From Triatoma infestans (taxonomy: Eukaryota > Arthropoda > Insecta > Hemiptera > Reduviidae), in NCBI GenBank assembly GCA_011037195.1, contig JAAEAF010001577.1, positions 62,001 to 126,000 on the forward strand: 64,000 nucleotides of DNA, written 5' to 3'. Below, one piece after another: positions 20,218 through 31,529 of the stretch. Below the pieces are notes generated by a model. That model searched no databases. It was not told the origin of the DNA and saw nothing but the letters and a program-made list of their open reading frames with translations. Positions within the stretch are counted from its first letter, which is position 1, and each line of letters opens with the position of its first letter. Made by a program: the position numbers and the translations under genes.

Positions 20218-21060
20218 TGATTTCAAGAATCTTGAAACAAATGTTTAACTTTAGAACGTCTACTCTACTTTATTATTAATATATTAGCAATTTAACTTAA
20301 AATATGTTTAATTGAAAGGTGGTATATTGTATTTGCTTTTAATCTCTAGGGATTAAAAATAACTTTTTCTCCAATTACAACTTTAATCTCGATTTGAAAT
20401 AGATAAATCTCGATCTTAGCGGAATAATTGGCACATTATTCAGCTGTGGTAGAAGACGTTATTTCTTCATTGTCTTTTGAAGCTTTTCTATTGGTAAGTG
20501 CCTGATTATAAAAAGTTTTCTTAGAACATTCAACAGAGAAAATTTATTTTATGAGAGTTCTGAAGAAGCTTTAAAGTTAGACTTTCTTTTAAAGTATCAG
20601 CAATACTTTAGAGCACCATTCAAATTGTAAGACAAATCTCGAAGTATAACTATACATTAATTTTATATTGAATTCTATGAAGCATATTTTATATTTACAT
20701 ACGATAGATAGTCTCCTCCGCACCCTAACTTCCTTTACGTTACGAAAAAAAGTTGTTATCGTGCTAAAAGGAATGTTTCACTCTGGAAATGTATGCCAAC
20801 ACATGCGGGTTGTCTTTGGGTGAACAAGTTGAGCAAGATATGTTTGTGTGTATACCACATTAGAACAATTTCATCATTATACTTATCTCTGGCATATTTA
20901 TTGTCTGAATTTCAATGCGCGTGGTCTGGTGCGTATATATGTATGGGTGTGTGTGAGCGAGATAGACAGAGACGGAGACATAGAACAGAATATCTCAAAA
21001 TCACAAAATGCTTGGACTTGAGAGTCCGTTTATGTAATCCCATTCTGATCTGAAAGTTTT
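20218..21060. other. No gene recognised
   Basis: AT-rich DNA. The open frame of 86 codons at 20793-21053 has no recognisable motif and no start context worth noting. Confidence 0.35.
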
Positions 21061-21260
21061 CTGTTAAAAACTATCAATCCCAAAGTGCAGATTTACTGAA
21101 TGTTCTTTTCTTTAGTTTTTCCAGATTTTCCTCGAAAAAGTTTTCTCAAGAATTCCTGGATATACATATATATATGTATATGCTCCTGGATATACCTAAA
21201 TAAATGTATGCCACTTTTATTTTAAGCATTGTTCCCTGAAAAAATGTATTTTTGTAGCGT
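21060..21260 (-). repeat. Decayed HINE-like fragment
   Basis: The module order TTACTGAATGTTC, TTTTCCTCGAAAAAG, ACTTTTATTTTAAGCATTG, CCCTGAAAAAATGT follows the family in reverse orientation, but is heavily diverged. Confidence 0.4.
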
Positions 21261-21539
21261 TTTGAGAAAGCTCCAACGCTACAAACTTCAAGCTTTTCTC
21301 TAGAGTTTCAGTAAAATGAATGATTTTTTCGCCATATAAATTAAAAATCGTTGCTAGAATTCTACATTTTTATAAAATCACTTAACAAAAAGATCGATTT
21401 TAAGAAAATGTTTTTTAAGTTATTTTGGAATTTTCCCAGAAAAAAAGAAGAAAGCTCTAACAATTTACGCCAATCCTTCAGTTTGATTTACAATTGTTTG
21501 CTGGTATAAATTGATTCTAGGGAATCAGTGACTTTAGAT

Positions 21540-22310
21540 ATCGCATTATTGGGGATTGATTTCGGCGATATCTTCTGGAGAACCGGTATGTCCCTCTTAT
21601 CACCACTTATCTTTATCTTAGAGCAAAATAGACCCACAAATTTACCACTGGGGGGTTATTTACTGGATTCTCTGGACTGTGAGGGACATCACAATCTACT
21701 TGCAACCAAAAGAAAACCCATCACAATTGCGACCTCACGTCCTGCATGTACGATATCTTATGATATTCGATTGTAGTTTGAAGGTGTTTACCAAAATTCT
21801 TTATCTTTTCTTCCCCTATCCGATTTTATCCATCCATAGGCGAGGAGGTGAAAGACTCTGGCAAGTATCACTGTCTTGAACTACCTTTGAGACCATTGAA
21901 ATGTCTCATAAGATAAAACATCTATTCCAGGGGCAGTAAGGTGTGAATGAGCCACTTCAGGTTACTCTTCAAGATCCCTATGCTCACGCATATTGAACTT
22001 TTTGCGGGAGAGAAAAGTGAGCTAGGAGAAGATCGGATAGAACGGGTCGTCCGCCTTACAAATGAATTTGGCTAGCGCCGCAATTCTACTACCAAACTTA
22101 GAATCGAAGATATCTCTTGCCATCAAGCCTATTCCTAACTCTACATGCCATGGACTAGTCGTCTTGTCTGCTTCCTAATCTCGAACTAGTATACTGTGAT
22201 GGGCCTACAACTACGCACCAAGGGGGAGAAGTTCTTTTTCGAATTTCTTCCCGAAGGGGGGCACAATAGATCTTTTAGCACGCAATGCTTATCCCCTTAA
22301 AAAAAAAAAA
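21540..22310 (+). other. Unclassified repeat-like segment ending in A tract
   Basis: A GC-richer island compared with its neighbours, ending in TTATCCCC and an A run at about 22299-22312. This looks like the 3' end of a retroposed sequence (LINE or SINE). No protein motif or pol III box was recognised. Confidence 0.35.
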
Positions 22311-22324
22311 AAGAAGGGATCATT

Positions 22325-22440
22325 AGCAACAAATGTATACTCAGGGTTCCCCCAAATCGATATTTCCGGTGAAAACTCAATTTCTAGAAAATTTGTCACG
22401 AGCGCTATAATTCCTCTCACCAACCGTAAGAGAAAGTGAA
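22325..22440 (+). repeat. HINE-like 3' end
   Basis: TACTCAGGGTTCCCCCAAAT, ATTTCCGGTGAAAACTC, AAAATTTGTCACGAGCG and then the terminal GTAAGAGAAAGT at 22428-22439, matching the forward 3' end of other copies. Confidence 0.6.
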
Positions 22441-23010
22441 TATATTGTTTTATTAATTAAATTAATTTAACAAATTTTTGACAAAATTATATCTTATTTA
22501 TTTGGAGAGATTGTTTGTATTCTCATAATATAATTTTTAACCGATTCAAATAGTTTATTGTAAGTACTATTATCAGTATTTTGTTTAATAACTACAATAT
22601 TTTCAATCACCTTACAGATTTAGTTTTATTACAAGACATTTTGAGAAAAATGTGAAGGGATGACATTAATTAACGTTTTAATTATGGAAACAAAAGTTGT
22701 TAAATCTTTAATTAAATCTTTGAAATTTTATGATCTGGCTGTAACAGTTTTTTAGTTTCACTTTATGGGCACTTTTTAACGTTGCTCTTTTTTAAATAAA
22801 TCTTCTTTGTTTTGTGTATGTATGTATGTGTGTGTGTGTGTGTGTTTTGCTTTTTATTATTAACATAGTAAATGTTTTTATTAGTTTCCATTAATTAGTG
22901 ACATGATTTGATATCCGTTTATGTCCTTCAATTAAAATAATTTACTCTTTTCCTCTGTGTTTGAATTTGTAATGGTTTATTTTATGATTTTTTTATTTTA
23001 ATTTAAGACA
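22441..23010. other. AT-rich DNA with a GT microsatellite
   Basis: Includes TATGTATGTATG followed by (GT)n at about 22816-22846. No gene recognised. Confidence 0.45.
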
Positions 23011-23016
23011 GGAAGT

Positions 23017-23078
23017 AAGGTTATTGGCGCCCGAAGCCTTCTCGGTGCATTGCCGGCTTCCGGATAGTGTCCTATATA
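23017..23078 (-). mobile_element. SINE fragment, reverse
   Basis: Read on the minus strand it gives CACTATCCGGAAGCCGGCAA, then TGCACCGAGAAGGCTTCGGG and CGCCAATAACC, colinear with the body and start of the tail of the SINE at 12079-12323. The tRNA head is missing. A short HINE-like piece (AAATTTAAAGAAAATCGTTA) follows at about 23103-23145. Confidence 0.65.
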
Positions 23079-23145
23079 TGTATGTCAGTACAGTTAGAGT
23101 TTCAAATTTAAAGAAAATCGTTATAGTCGTCTTCGAGAAAATACC

Positions 23146-24085
23146 ATAATCCTCAGGATAGGTTCCAATCTGAGTGCGATCCGTTAGAGACAAAGCAGCC
23201 TCTCACAAATAGCCCTGTCTGGACCACTCGCAATGAGCATCTTAGATTGCCGAAAACCCAATGAGCTCATCCTTAAGATGAATGCTATGAGACTGTCGAT
23301 GTATGGAAGCATGACAGATATATGTCCAAAGATCATCAACACAAAGAACATCGGGCACGCTGCCAATGAAACGGAAAGTGGTGCCTAGTTTGCCTATCTA
23401 TCTTCTCATTCACCAAAATTTCCATATGATTTTGTACCCAGACTGGATGGTACGTACTTGAAGGATGTAGTATCAACTTGAATTTTGAATTAACTTTAAA
23501 GCCACTGATTCCCTAGAATCCTTTAAAATTAATTTTTTCCCTGGGAAAGCTTTTCAGTTAAGTTTGTTAGGCTTATATATAAATGTTCAGTTACTATTCT
23601 AGTTAACGGAAAATCCTTTTAGGATATCTTTTTGGAATAGAATCCAAAAATCACACAAAACCGTTGAATAAAGTAGCCCTGTGGATCAATGTTTTACTTA
23701 AACTTGATTATCTGGCAAATGTAGACCCTTCCAGTTCTGTCTGTTTAGTTAGACATAGGATTTCTGAAAATGGATTTCTTACTAAAGCTTGAAAACTTCA
23801 GTGTCCAGAAAGCCGAACTGACGAACTCTCAACAGTATAAGCCCCTAATACTAACACAGGATTTGCAGTGCTGTTTAATCTACCTCCTGGTAAAACCAGC
23901 ACAGAGACTGTCGGTTGTCATGCACCCCTATACCATACTTGAGTGCATCTTGCGTGTGTAGTGGCTAACGAGCAGGCCTACGCACTTATCCGAATCGGTG
24001 CTTAGCATTGTTGGAGTCATCCTATTGTAAGCCTAGGCGAATGAGCTGTTAATATTTCTTTTTTCTTGCGCCTGCCACTATCCCA
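23146..24085. other. Unrecognised DNA
   Basis: Moderate GC, with open frames of about 60 codons on both strands (23184-23366, 23770-23961) that show no known motif. It could contain old mobile-element coding sequence, but I cannot name one. Confidence 0.35.
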
Positions 24086-24089
24086 CAGT

Positions 24090-24620
24090 TTACATCCATC
24101 ATTCTTGTGATCTGATGAGTGTCCATGTTTTGAGGATTGCCCTCATGAAACAATTTTGCTGCCACGAATCTATTAACTATTTAGTACGGAAGTTGCTCTT
24201 CTGGTTGACGGATTTTCGACCAAAATATTCCTAAAAAAATGGGTCTGTAGTACCTAAATTATTACCAGGTTTGCGTTTCACCTGCAATTCTTAGGCATAT
24301 ATTACTTTCCATAATTTATGGGCTCCAGTTTTTGGAAGAATTATTAACTTTGACCCTGATTGAATTTTGATAGTAATTATATACTTGCAGATTTCATGGC
24401 TGCTGTATTAATGTTGTGTTAGCATTAATTGTATTTGCTAAGTAGTGTTGAAAAAGATGAACCAGTCTTTGTATTTATTTTAAATACATTTTAGTTTTGT
24501 TTCCTTTCCTGGCGTTTCGACATTTCGCATATCATCTTCAAAAGAAGTATTGGTTATTTCAAAACATTGTATCTAATATCTGAAACTATTACACTTATAT
24601 TAGATTTATACTTTTTTTCT
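24090..24620. repeat. Dispersed repeat C, copy 1
   Basis: About 530 bp closely matching 37600-38165: GATCTGATGAGTGTCCATGT, CCCTCATGAAACAA, TTTGCTGCCACGAATC, TTATGGGCTCCAGTTTTTGG, TTGTATTTGCTAAGTAGTG, and on the minus strand TTTTGAAGATGATATGCGAA and ATGTCGAAACGCC. It is non-coding. The two hairpin motifs are described in the findings. Confidence 0.75.
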
Positions 24621-25560
24621 TATATATAGAAAAACTAACATTGCATTTGTCCACAAATTGATTGTACCAACCATTTGGAGTTACGTCTACACCACAACTG
24701 TAACTTTGCATTTCACGTTTTATTTATCCATTTATTGTCGAAAATGTGTTGCCTTACTCAAACTGACCTAAATAATATAAACCAATTTTAATAATAAAAA
24801 AAAAAAAATAGGTTAGATTGATTGCTAATAGTGTTATCCTATTGGCTAGTGATAAATTAGGTGAACGAATTTTGATAAATCATAATCGTTGCTCTCAATA
24901 AATAATTGGTTTATTACAAAATTTAATTTTACTATTATAGTTAATTTATTTTTAGCACGTGTCTAGGTATATTGCTAATGGGTGTTTGACGTTTTTACTC
25001 TGTGCTTCAAAAATAGATTACACAATTTTAGTAACTTTTTTATTTATTTCTTTTAGTATAATGCAAGAGCAAACCTTTTTAGATACTTTGTGAAAAAGCG
25101 AAATGGAGTCAAGTGTTCAGAAGCAGCCAACCAAGGTTACCATTAGCTGTGTTGTAGATAATTAATATGACGTCATTTCTTTTCTTTTTTTTTAACTTTT
25201 TCTTCTTAATCCTGGTAAGAGGGAAGTGTGTTGCGAATCGCTTCAGTTTTCCAGAAATACTTGTTTTTAGGTCCTTTGAGTTTGACAAATATGTTTTCAG
25301 GAAAGGTATGAGTGAGTGCGTGTGAAAAATATTTCAAAAACAATCATTTCCCGGAAGTACCATATTTGATTCAGATACTAACACTGGATCTAACACGAAA
25401 TTTTTAATGGATAATATTTTTTTGTTTTAATTCACTAATTATAATAGTTAATTAAACAATGCAGTTAGGTTTTTAACTAAACTAGGATACTTAGGTTTTC
25501 TAGACGCGTCATGTTTGACACGGCATGTTTATTGATGTTTCACTCAATTACAATCGGCTT
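24621..25560. other. AT-rich DNA, minor HINE-like traces
   Basis: TTTTCCAGAAATACTTG and GAGTGAGTGCGTGTGAAAAA near 25245-25330 are possible old pieces of the dominant family. Nothing else recognised. Confidence 0.35.
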
Positions 25561-26335
25561 AGACAGGGTAGTGTGGCTTGAATGGCAAAGTAACACTGAT
25601 AAGAAACAATGCAAGTAGAACAAACAGTAAAGTCATTCTTCCTCTGCCATCTTGCACAGTAATGCCAGTAGGTAGTGAGTTTTTTCTATGCGCCCTAATC
25701 CATCCTTCTCATTGCCCTTCTGCAATGTTGGAGCCTTGTTTTGTTTCTGGAAAACTGTTAATCCTTTTTTTCCTTTTCCCTTTTCTCTCCTTTATCCGCG
25801 AGCGCAGGAGATATGCACTGTCAGATAACAATTCATCATCTCCGTCTGAACAGTTTCATTCTTCCTCAAGGACATTGCTCTTCTCAAAATTACTTGTTTC
25901 CCCGGTTGTAGACGAATTCGGCGCAAACGCAGAATTTTGTGATTTGTTATCTATGACACAATCTATGTAGCACATCTTACAAAACATGACTGTCTCTTCT
26001 CAGAGAAAGGAGAAAAAAAAGGAAAGGGTAGTGATTACCGGCTTTACGAAGCAAAACAAAACTATAATTTGAACCCAGCGAGGGAAGAGAGATTTAGACC
26101 TCCGCATCCGTTAGCCAATCACCTGGCTGAAAGAAAAAATTATGACCCGCCCACTCTTACAACCCTTTGGGTCTAAGGTGGCGGAGGAAGTATATTCCAC
26201 TTTTTCCTGATATTTCGATCTATCCTGTTTCTTAACAGTGTTGGTGTGGCACTCAAGTCGTCACTAGCCTGATACAATCTATGTAATATGGGTAAAACCT
26301 TGGTTACCATAAACCACTGACGCGGAAAATAAATT
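25561..26335. other. Unrecognised segment with a tRNA-like trace
   Basis: Slightly more GC-rich. A 130-codon open frame at 25578-25970 (plus) is serine-rich with one hydrophobic stretch (LLILFFLFPFLSFI) but shows no family motif, so I do not call it a gene. On the minus strand at about 26065-26130, TTGGCTAACGGATGCGG and GGGTTCAAAT are spaced like tRNA A and B boxes, perhaps a tRNA or SINE relic. Confidence 0.25.
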
Positions 26336-26785
26336 TTTTGCATGAGAATGACCGCGGAGGTCTAAAAGTTAACAAATACAGTAATTTATTCTATTGTTTT
26401 TTTTATATTTTTTGTAATAGACAACATAGGCGATTGAAAATGGGAATCAAAGGAAGGGAAAATAATCCATTACTTCGGACAATTATTATTCAGACAATGG
26501 AAAAAGTTAAAAAAAAAAAGACTATCAAAAGCCTGGTTTGTAATTGCTTCAAGGCATCTCTATTCAGGGGTACAGTCAGCCATATAGCATTTTATCCGGT
26601 TACCCTACCTTTAATTTGGAAATCCCTTTGCAATAGAAACGTTTCAAATGGTATTCGAGTTGTATATATAAATGTCCGTATTGGATAGAGAATGAAATCG
26701 AACTTTGTTGAATATTTTTTCTTCCAACAGATATTGAACGCCCTTTCAGGTTCCTTTCAATCGGACCACTTGCACGATTGTTCGA
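26336..26785. other. No gene recognised
   Basis: A 116-codon open frame (26338-26688) lacks conserved motifs and is lysine- and asparagine-rich, as expected of chance reading frames in AT-rich DNA. Confidence 0.35.
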
Positions 26786-26787
26786 GC

Positions 26788-27672
26788 ATATGTGACTTCA
26801 TTCCCTGAGCATGAGGTATTGCATAGGAAGGTCCAGTGGTGGACGGCCCGACTAACTGCCTTAAATAGACAGATGAGGCGGCTAAGGAGAAAGCCTAGGT
26901 GGAGTAACGCGGAGGAGGATTGGGAAAGGTTCATTCAGACCAAGCGAGAGTATAAAAGGGAGATTCGGAGAACGAACAGAGACTCTTGGAGGACCTTCAG
27001 CGAAACCCCGGAGGGGGAACAGGAGGTAAACCGAGTCTTTAGGTTTTGAGGCAAGAGTGGCGAGATGTCATTGGACAGTATTAGGAAGGCTTGATGGACA
27101 GATCACCTATAACCATAATGGGGTGTTACGGGTGATGCTAGATAGACATTTACCGGATAATGTGGAGTATGTTGGAGAGTGCGCAGGTCCTTCACCTGAC
27201 GTACAGGTAGTAGATTTACGGGGTAAGGAGTTGGCAAGTAAAGTGGTTACTTTAAGGAGGGCGAGTTGGGTATTCGCTTCTTTTAGTAAATTCAAGTCGC
27301 CGGGTATAGATGGTCTGTACCCGGTGTTGATTCAAGAAAGTTGGAACATGTTGCAGCACATGGGTAGGAACACAGAGGGATAGCCTAAGTTCGGGCTATA
27401 TCCCTCGGGCTTGGAGAGTTATTAGGGTCGCGTTCATTCCCAAACCGGGGAAGCTGGACTATTTAGACCCTAAAGCTTATAGGCCAATCAGCTTTGCGTC
27501 CTTCATGTTGAAGGGCTTAGAGAGGTTGGTGGACCTTTTCTTGATGGAGGATTGCGACATAAAGAGTACCTTTCATGGGAATCAGCATGCCTATTTGGCG
27601 GGAAGATCAACGGAGACTAAGCTCCATAATTTGGTGGGGAGAACTGAACATACGTTGGAGTCTAAAGACTAC
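26788..27672 (+). pseudogene. LINE fragment: endonuclease-RT linker and RT N-terminus
   Basis: 26792-27049 encodes the basic linker (VQWWTARLTALNRQMRRLRR, then YKREIRRTNRDSWRTF), typical of R1/I-type LINEs. 27057-27383 holds the start of the RT (FKSPGIDGLYPVLIQESW). In another frame follow YIPRAWRVIRVAFIPKPGK, AYRPISFASFMLKGLERL and, at 27505 onward, QHAYLAGRSTETKLHNLV. The RT stops at about 27672, before the catalytic YADD box, where the composite repeat begins. At least three frame breaks. It covers the part of the protein missing from the LINE at 16321 and might be from the same family. Confidence 0.8.
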
Positions 27673-28412
27673 GCGCCAACTAATTACTTAGGATGGAGAA
27701 AGCGTGTGTGGGGCTGGAGCTGGAGGAAAATCTTGCTTATATTGTTTATATATTACATATATTTTGGGGAAAATATATACTTTATACACTTCTTTGTGTT
27801 AGAGGAAAATTCAGTTTTTATACAAGGAAATATATCAGAATTATTCATGAACAAGGATGCGCAAGGACCGCCCGCCCTGTACTTATCCCTCATGTCGCCC
27901 ACCATGTGGAGCTATCTGTCAGCGTATAAAAAATATTTTTTTTCCCTCTCCGTTCTGTTATCTTATGGTGCGCCTGTTTGACGAAGCATGTGAGCCTGTT
28001 AGATCTGGCTAATAGTATTCATTGCATGTTTTGTGCTTAACTGAGGAAGTGACACCCTCCATATTCTCTACTCTTGCGACATTCCTTCAACTGGGCGTGA
28101 ATCGTCCACGGCCAACAAGTTCAAAAGAGGCGCCTCTTAGCCAGGCCACATAATACTCCTAGTTTACATAAATTAACCTGGGGTTTGACAATAGATTCAT
28201 TTGGGTCGCCATGATTGTTGGCCTTTGGGCACCTTTCTTTGTACTATTCTAGGTACCACAACCACATATGACACAAAAGTTTCAGACGGAATTTATCACT
28301 CGGTAGTGTGTGTACATTGTGTGAGTGAGTTAGTTGACATTTTGCCCGATAACTGCGTAAACTGTCGAAACTCACACAATAATTTATCACTTTCATTTGA
28401 AACTTTTTTCCA
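27673..28412. repeat. Composite repeat, part A, copy 1
   Basis: Matches 41695-42830 in order: ATTACTTAGGATGGAGAAAG, GGAGCTGGAGGAAAATCTTG, GGAAATATATCAGAATTATT, GCGCAAGGACCGCC, GCATGTGAGCCTGTTRGAT, TTTGGGCACCTTTCTTT, CTAGGTACCACAACC. The other copy carries about 570 extra bp between 42000 and 42570. The open frames here show no known domain. Origin unknown, possibly a large non-autonomous element. Confidence 0.7.
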
Positions 28413-29590
28413 AAAAAAACTGATATGAAACACTCACCAACTTTCCCTTAGTTCAGTTTACAAATTTGTAATTGACAAATTTTATAATTAGAAGGAATGA
28501 AATTCATCGTTGCTTTTTTTTCAGAAAATCGCGAAAACTAATGAAAATGTTCAGTAAACGTTCTTCGGTTTACACTACCGCCTTGAAATTTGCCTTTTTT
28601 TAATGGCTATTGAGAGAGCGTTTAATCATTACCCTTCATTCTCATGACATGGAAGAATGAGAATTCAACTAGTATGCACCATCTACAAACTTAGCAGTTG
28701 GATAGTACGGGTTGGACACCAGTAGTGCACTCTCGTAGCGGCCAGTATGTACTAACACCCAAACTAATCGCGTACTTGTATTTAATAATTAAATATGCTA
28801 GTAAATAGAATTAATTTTATAATTTTTTAACTAATTTATTTTTGTATTGTTATTATAGAAATATTGTCATTAATTATGATATCATAATTAACAATAATTA
28901 TTGCAAAAAATACTAGGTAACTGTAATGTGAGTGTCGAACTGAGATTTAGACAGGTTCAGGTGAACTGCATTCGTTCTCCCTATAGACGTATAAAATACA
29001 TATATAGCAAACTAATTTGCAATTTTTGTAACGGAGAGTGGCAGATAGGGCTGTGTATACAAGGTTAACTAAACTTGTTGGTCCGTCTGTGTGTCTCTCC
29101 ACCTAACAGAGTATGCAATCATATCCAATTTGTTACATACCGCATAATAGTGTCCGAAACTCAGATGTTCTGCGAAATTAGCAAATTAGGTAGATTCAAA
29201 TGTAATGTATACGCCAATGAATAGGAACTTTATGTTACAGCAATTTACACAATTTAATCCAGCAGTTATCTTTCAACTTGCAATGCTTACACAAGTTCAG
29301 TTATGCTGGCCATAAACAAAGTATGGTATGTTATCCGGCTTAGCAGGCGTATTTATTTTCTTCCTGAACTATTGGATTTTCATCCACCTACAGAGTAAAC
29401 TCTCAACCATTGTATCACAACCAACAAGTGTGAGTGTAACAGAAACATTACGTTAACGTGAACTCTCTACACGAACTTGATGAATTTACTCTGTCCATAG
29501 ATAAAAATGCGAAACCGGTCAGGAAGAAAATAAATATGCACGCCACGACGGATAAAATACCAGAATCCGCAGCATTGCGGATCCATCGAC
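28413..29590. repeat. Composite repeat, part B, copy 1, with a HINE-like start
   Basis: Begins with a HINE-like terminus (CTGATATGAAACACTCACCA, ACTTTCCCTTAGTTCAG) and continues into sequence matching 43374-44669 and 51893-51985: GGACACCAGTAGTGCACTCT, AATCGYGYACTT, ACTTGTTGGTCCGTCTGTGT, CCAACAAGTGTGAGTGTAAC, GCGAAACCGGTSAGGAAG, ACGACGGATAAAATACCAG. Only one copy of the 237-bp ACTTGTTGGTCC module is present (29072-29325), against two in the other locus. Confidence 0.7.
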
Positions 29591-29599
29591 ATATTCAAC

Positions 29600-29881
29600 A
29601 TGTACATTATATACCGTGACTTACAAATTCGTTCACAACACCCTCGTTATTTGTTATTATCTCATGAGTTATTAGATAGTTATTACTTATCCATACAAAA
29701 CCATCATCATCAAGGATATGGTATAGACCAAACCTTAATGGAAAGAGAAGTTCTGAAGGCACTCAGAGCCAAGCTTGTTGAACGTATGAATGCTGGCGAG
29801 AAAGACTTAACTATAAAGTATATAAGAGGTCATCCTCAGATTGTGCAGTCCAGAAATTATCAACTATCTCACCAGCAATAA
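29600..29881 (+). pseudogene. LINE ORF1 C-terminal remnant
   Basis: The end of the frame reads EREVLKALRAKLVERMNAGE, then KDLTIKYIRGHPQIV, a block that precedes the endonuclease ORF in several insect Jockey-like elements as I recall them. This is an inference rather than a domain hit. The beginning of the ORF is missing, and the frame stops before the endonuclease starts at about 29929. Confidence 0.45.
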
Positions 29882-29928
29882 AAAATCCCGACAAAAAACG
29901 ATTAGTAAGATCGGAACTTTCTTTACTC

Positions 29929-30236
29929 TACCAGAATGTGAATGGTTTACGAACTAAATTACAATTAGTGAAAACCGGTTATTCATAGTTTTGCCTATGA
30001 TTTTTTAGCACATACTGAAACCAACCTACATGAAGATATAACCGACTCTGAACTTGGTTTAGTCAACTTTAAAGTTTACCGCAAGGACAGAGATAAAAAA
30101 ACCAGTCAGAAGCAGTGTGGTGGAGGAGTATTAATTACTAGCTGTCCGTCATGATATCAAATCAGTTCAGGTTAATCTTTCACACTGTGATATTGAACAA
30201 GTTTATGTTTCTCTCTGTCATGGTAAGAGTAAATCT
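29929..30236 (+). pseudogene. LINE APE endonuclease, N-terminal part
   Basis: LYQNVNGLRTKLQLVKT marks the first APE motif (the N of NVNGLR). In a shifted frame YDFLAHTETNL gives the catalytic-glutamate motif (TET), then KVYRKDRD and CGGGVLI. Stops and a frameshift near 29975 break it. This nuclease nicks the target to start reverse transcription. Confidence 0.75.
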
Positions 30237-31526
30237 TTGATAGGAGTTATCTACATTCCTCCAAATTCTCCTCTAGAAAAATATATCCACCTCAGTTCAA
30301 CATTAGAAACTGTTCTTAATTCTAAAACCACATATAGTAATGTCATCATTGTTGGAGATTTCAACCTTCCCGAAATACAGTGGCATCTGATGAAAGGCTA
30401 TATCAGTCGATGTTCTGGCCAACATTATTCTCAGCAAGCCCAACATATTCTTGAGACTTCCTCATTTCTCGGACTCCATCAAGTTAATGTTGTTCCAAAC
30501 TCTGATGATAAATTTTTAGATTTGGTATTTTTTTCTAGTGAAGATCATTCTACTTATTTAGTTGATGACACTACTCTACCCTTCGAAGACATACATCCTC
30601 CTCTTGGATTTAACTTTGATGTCAAGTATGATGCTGACTTATTAAATCAAGTTTTCGAAGTTCCTAATTATAAATCTTGTGATGTGTCTGCTATTCAGTG
30701 TGAAATTCAAAGTGTTAACTGGCTAATGGTGCTAAACAATAATAATGTTGATAGTGATTTTAGTGTATTCATAGAAAAAATTCAGTCAATTATAAAGTTA
30801 CATAGTCCTACAGTTAAACTGAAAAATAAATGTAAGTTTCCTAATTGGTTTTCAAAAGAACTTAGAACTTTAATAGTAAAAAAGAAAATTCTGCACCGTA
30901 AATTTAAAAGAAACCCAACTCTGTCAAACTATGATAGTTTCTCATATGTTAGGTCGAAATGTAAGAAGCTTAGTTTATTATATTATAATGACTATATTGC
31001 ATCTTTACAACAATGTATACCACATAATAAGTATTTCTGGAATTATGTTAACTCTATCAAGAAAAGTAATTCTTTGCCTAGTATAATGCAACTAGATAAT
31101 CTACATAGTGATAATATTGTAGAAATGGCTAAAATGTTCGGTCATCATTTCTCAAATGTTTACGCTAATCGTTCTCCTAATTCCGGTAATCCACATCCTA
31201 TTTTTAACTTCAACAAATCTATAGAAATTTCCTCAATTCGAATTACTTCTGAAGCAATATTAAAGAAATTAATTAGCCTCAATACCAATAAAGGTTCCGG
31301 TCCTGACGAAATTCCTCCGTTTCTTCTTAAAGTTTGTGCTCACTCACTTGTCACTCCCTTACAATATTTGTTTAATTTATCTCTTTCCAAAGGTATATTT
31401 CCATCTTGTTTAAAAATTAGTGATATTGTACCCTTAATCAAGTCTGGAGATCGGACAAATATAAAAATTATCGTCCAATCACTATTCAGTCTTCCATTGG
31501 CAAACTATTTGAATCGCTTGTTCTAG
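30237..31526 (+). CDS. LINE endonuclease C-terminus and RT N-terminus
   Basis: Opens in the endonuclease with GVIYIPPNSPLEKYI and the GDFNLPEIQW motif (catalytic D and N). The later SDH-like region is not clear. A basic linker follows (FSKELRTLIVKKKILHRKFK). The RT begins with LNTNKGSGPDEIPPFLL and FPSCLKISDIVPLIKSGD. A frameshift in an A-rich spot near 31460 ends the frame. RT continues at once in the next frame (RPITIQSSIGKLFE, EQHGFFKGRSTSTNL around 31475-31600). The ATG at 30237 is internal to the protein, not a true start. Confidence 0.85.
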   Translation: MIGVIYIPPNSPLEKYIHLSSTLETVLNSKTTYSNVIIVGDFNLPEIQWHLMKGYISRCSGQHYSQQAQHILETSSFLGLHQVNVVPNSDDKFLDLVFFSSEDHSTYLVDDTTLPFEDIHPPLGFNFDVKYDADLLNQVFEVPNYKSCDVSAIQCEIQSVNWLMVLNNNNVDSDFSVFIEKIQSIIKLHSPTVKLKNKCKFPNWFSKELRTLIVKKKILHRKFKRNPTLSNYDSFSYVRSKCKKLSLLYYNDYIASLQQCIPHNKYFWNYVNSIKKSNSLPSIMQLDNLHSDNIVEMAKMFGHHFSNVYANRSPNSGNPHPIFNFNKSIEISSIRITSEAILKKLISLNTNKGSGPDEIPPFLLKVCAHSLVTPLQYLFNLSLSKGIFPSCLKISDIVPLIKSGDRTNIKIIVQSLFSLPLANYLNRLF

Positions 31527-31529
31527 ATG

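Noticed and set aside
25578..25970. 130-codon open frame as a host gene or exon
   Set aside because: No conserved motif, and no splice or promoter evidence I can defend. Such lengths occur by chance across six frames of 64 kb.
26065..26130. Functional tRNA gene on the minus strand
   Set aside because: Only approximate A- and B-box-like strings are present. No complete cloverleaf could be drawn.
26338..26688. 116-codon open frame
   Set aside because: Lysine/asparagine-rich composition and no motif. Compatible with chance.
27505..27981. 158-codon open frame as one protein
   Set aside because: Only the first part is LINE RT. From about 27673 it reads through a non-coding composite repeat.
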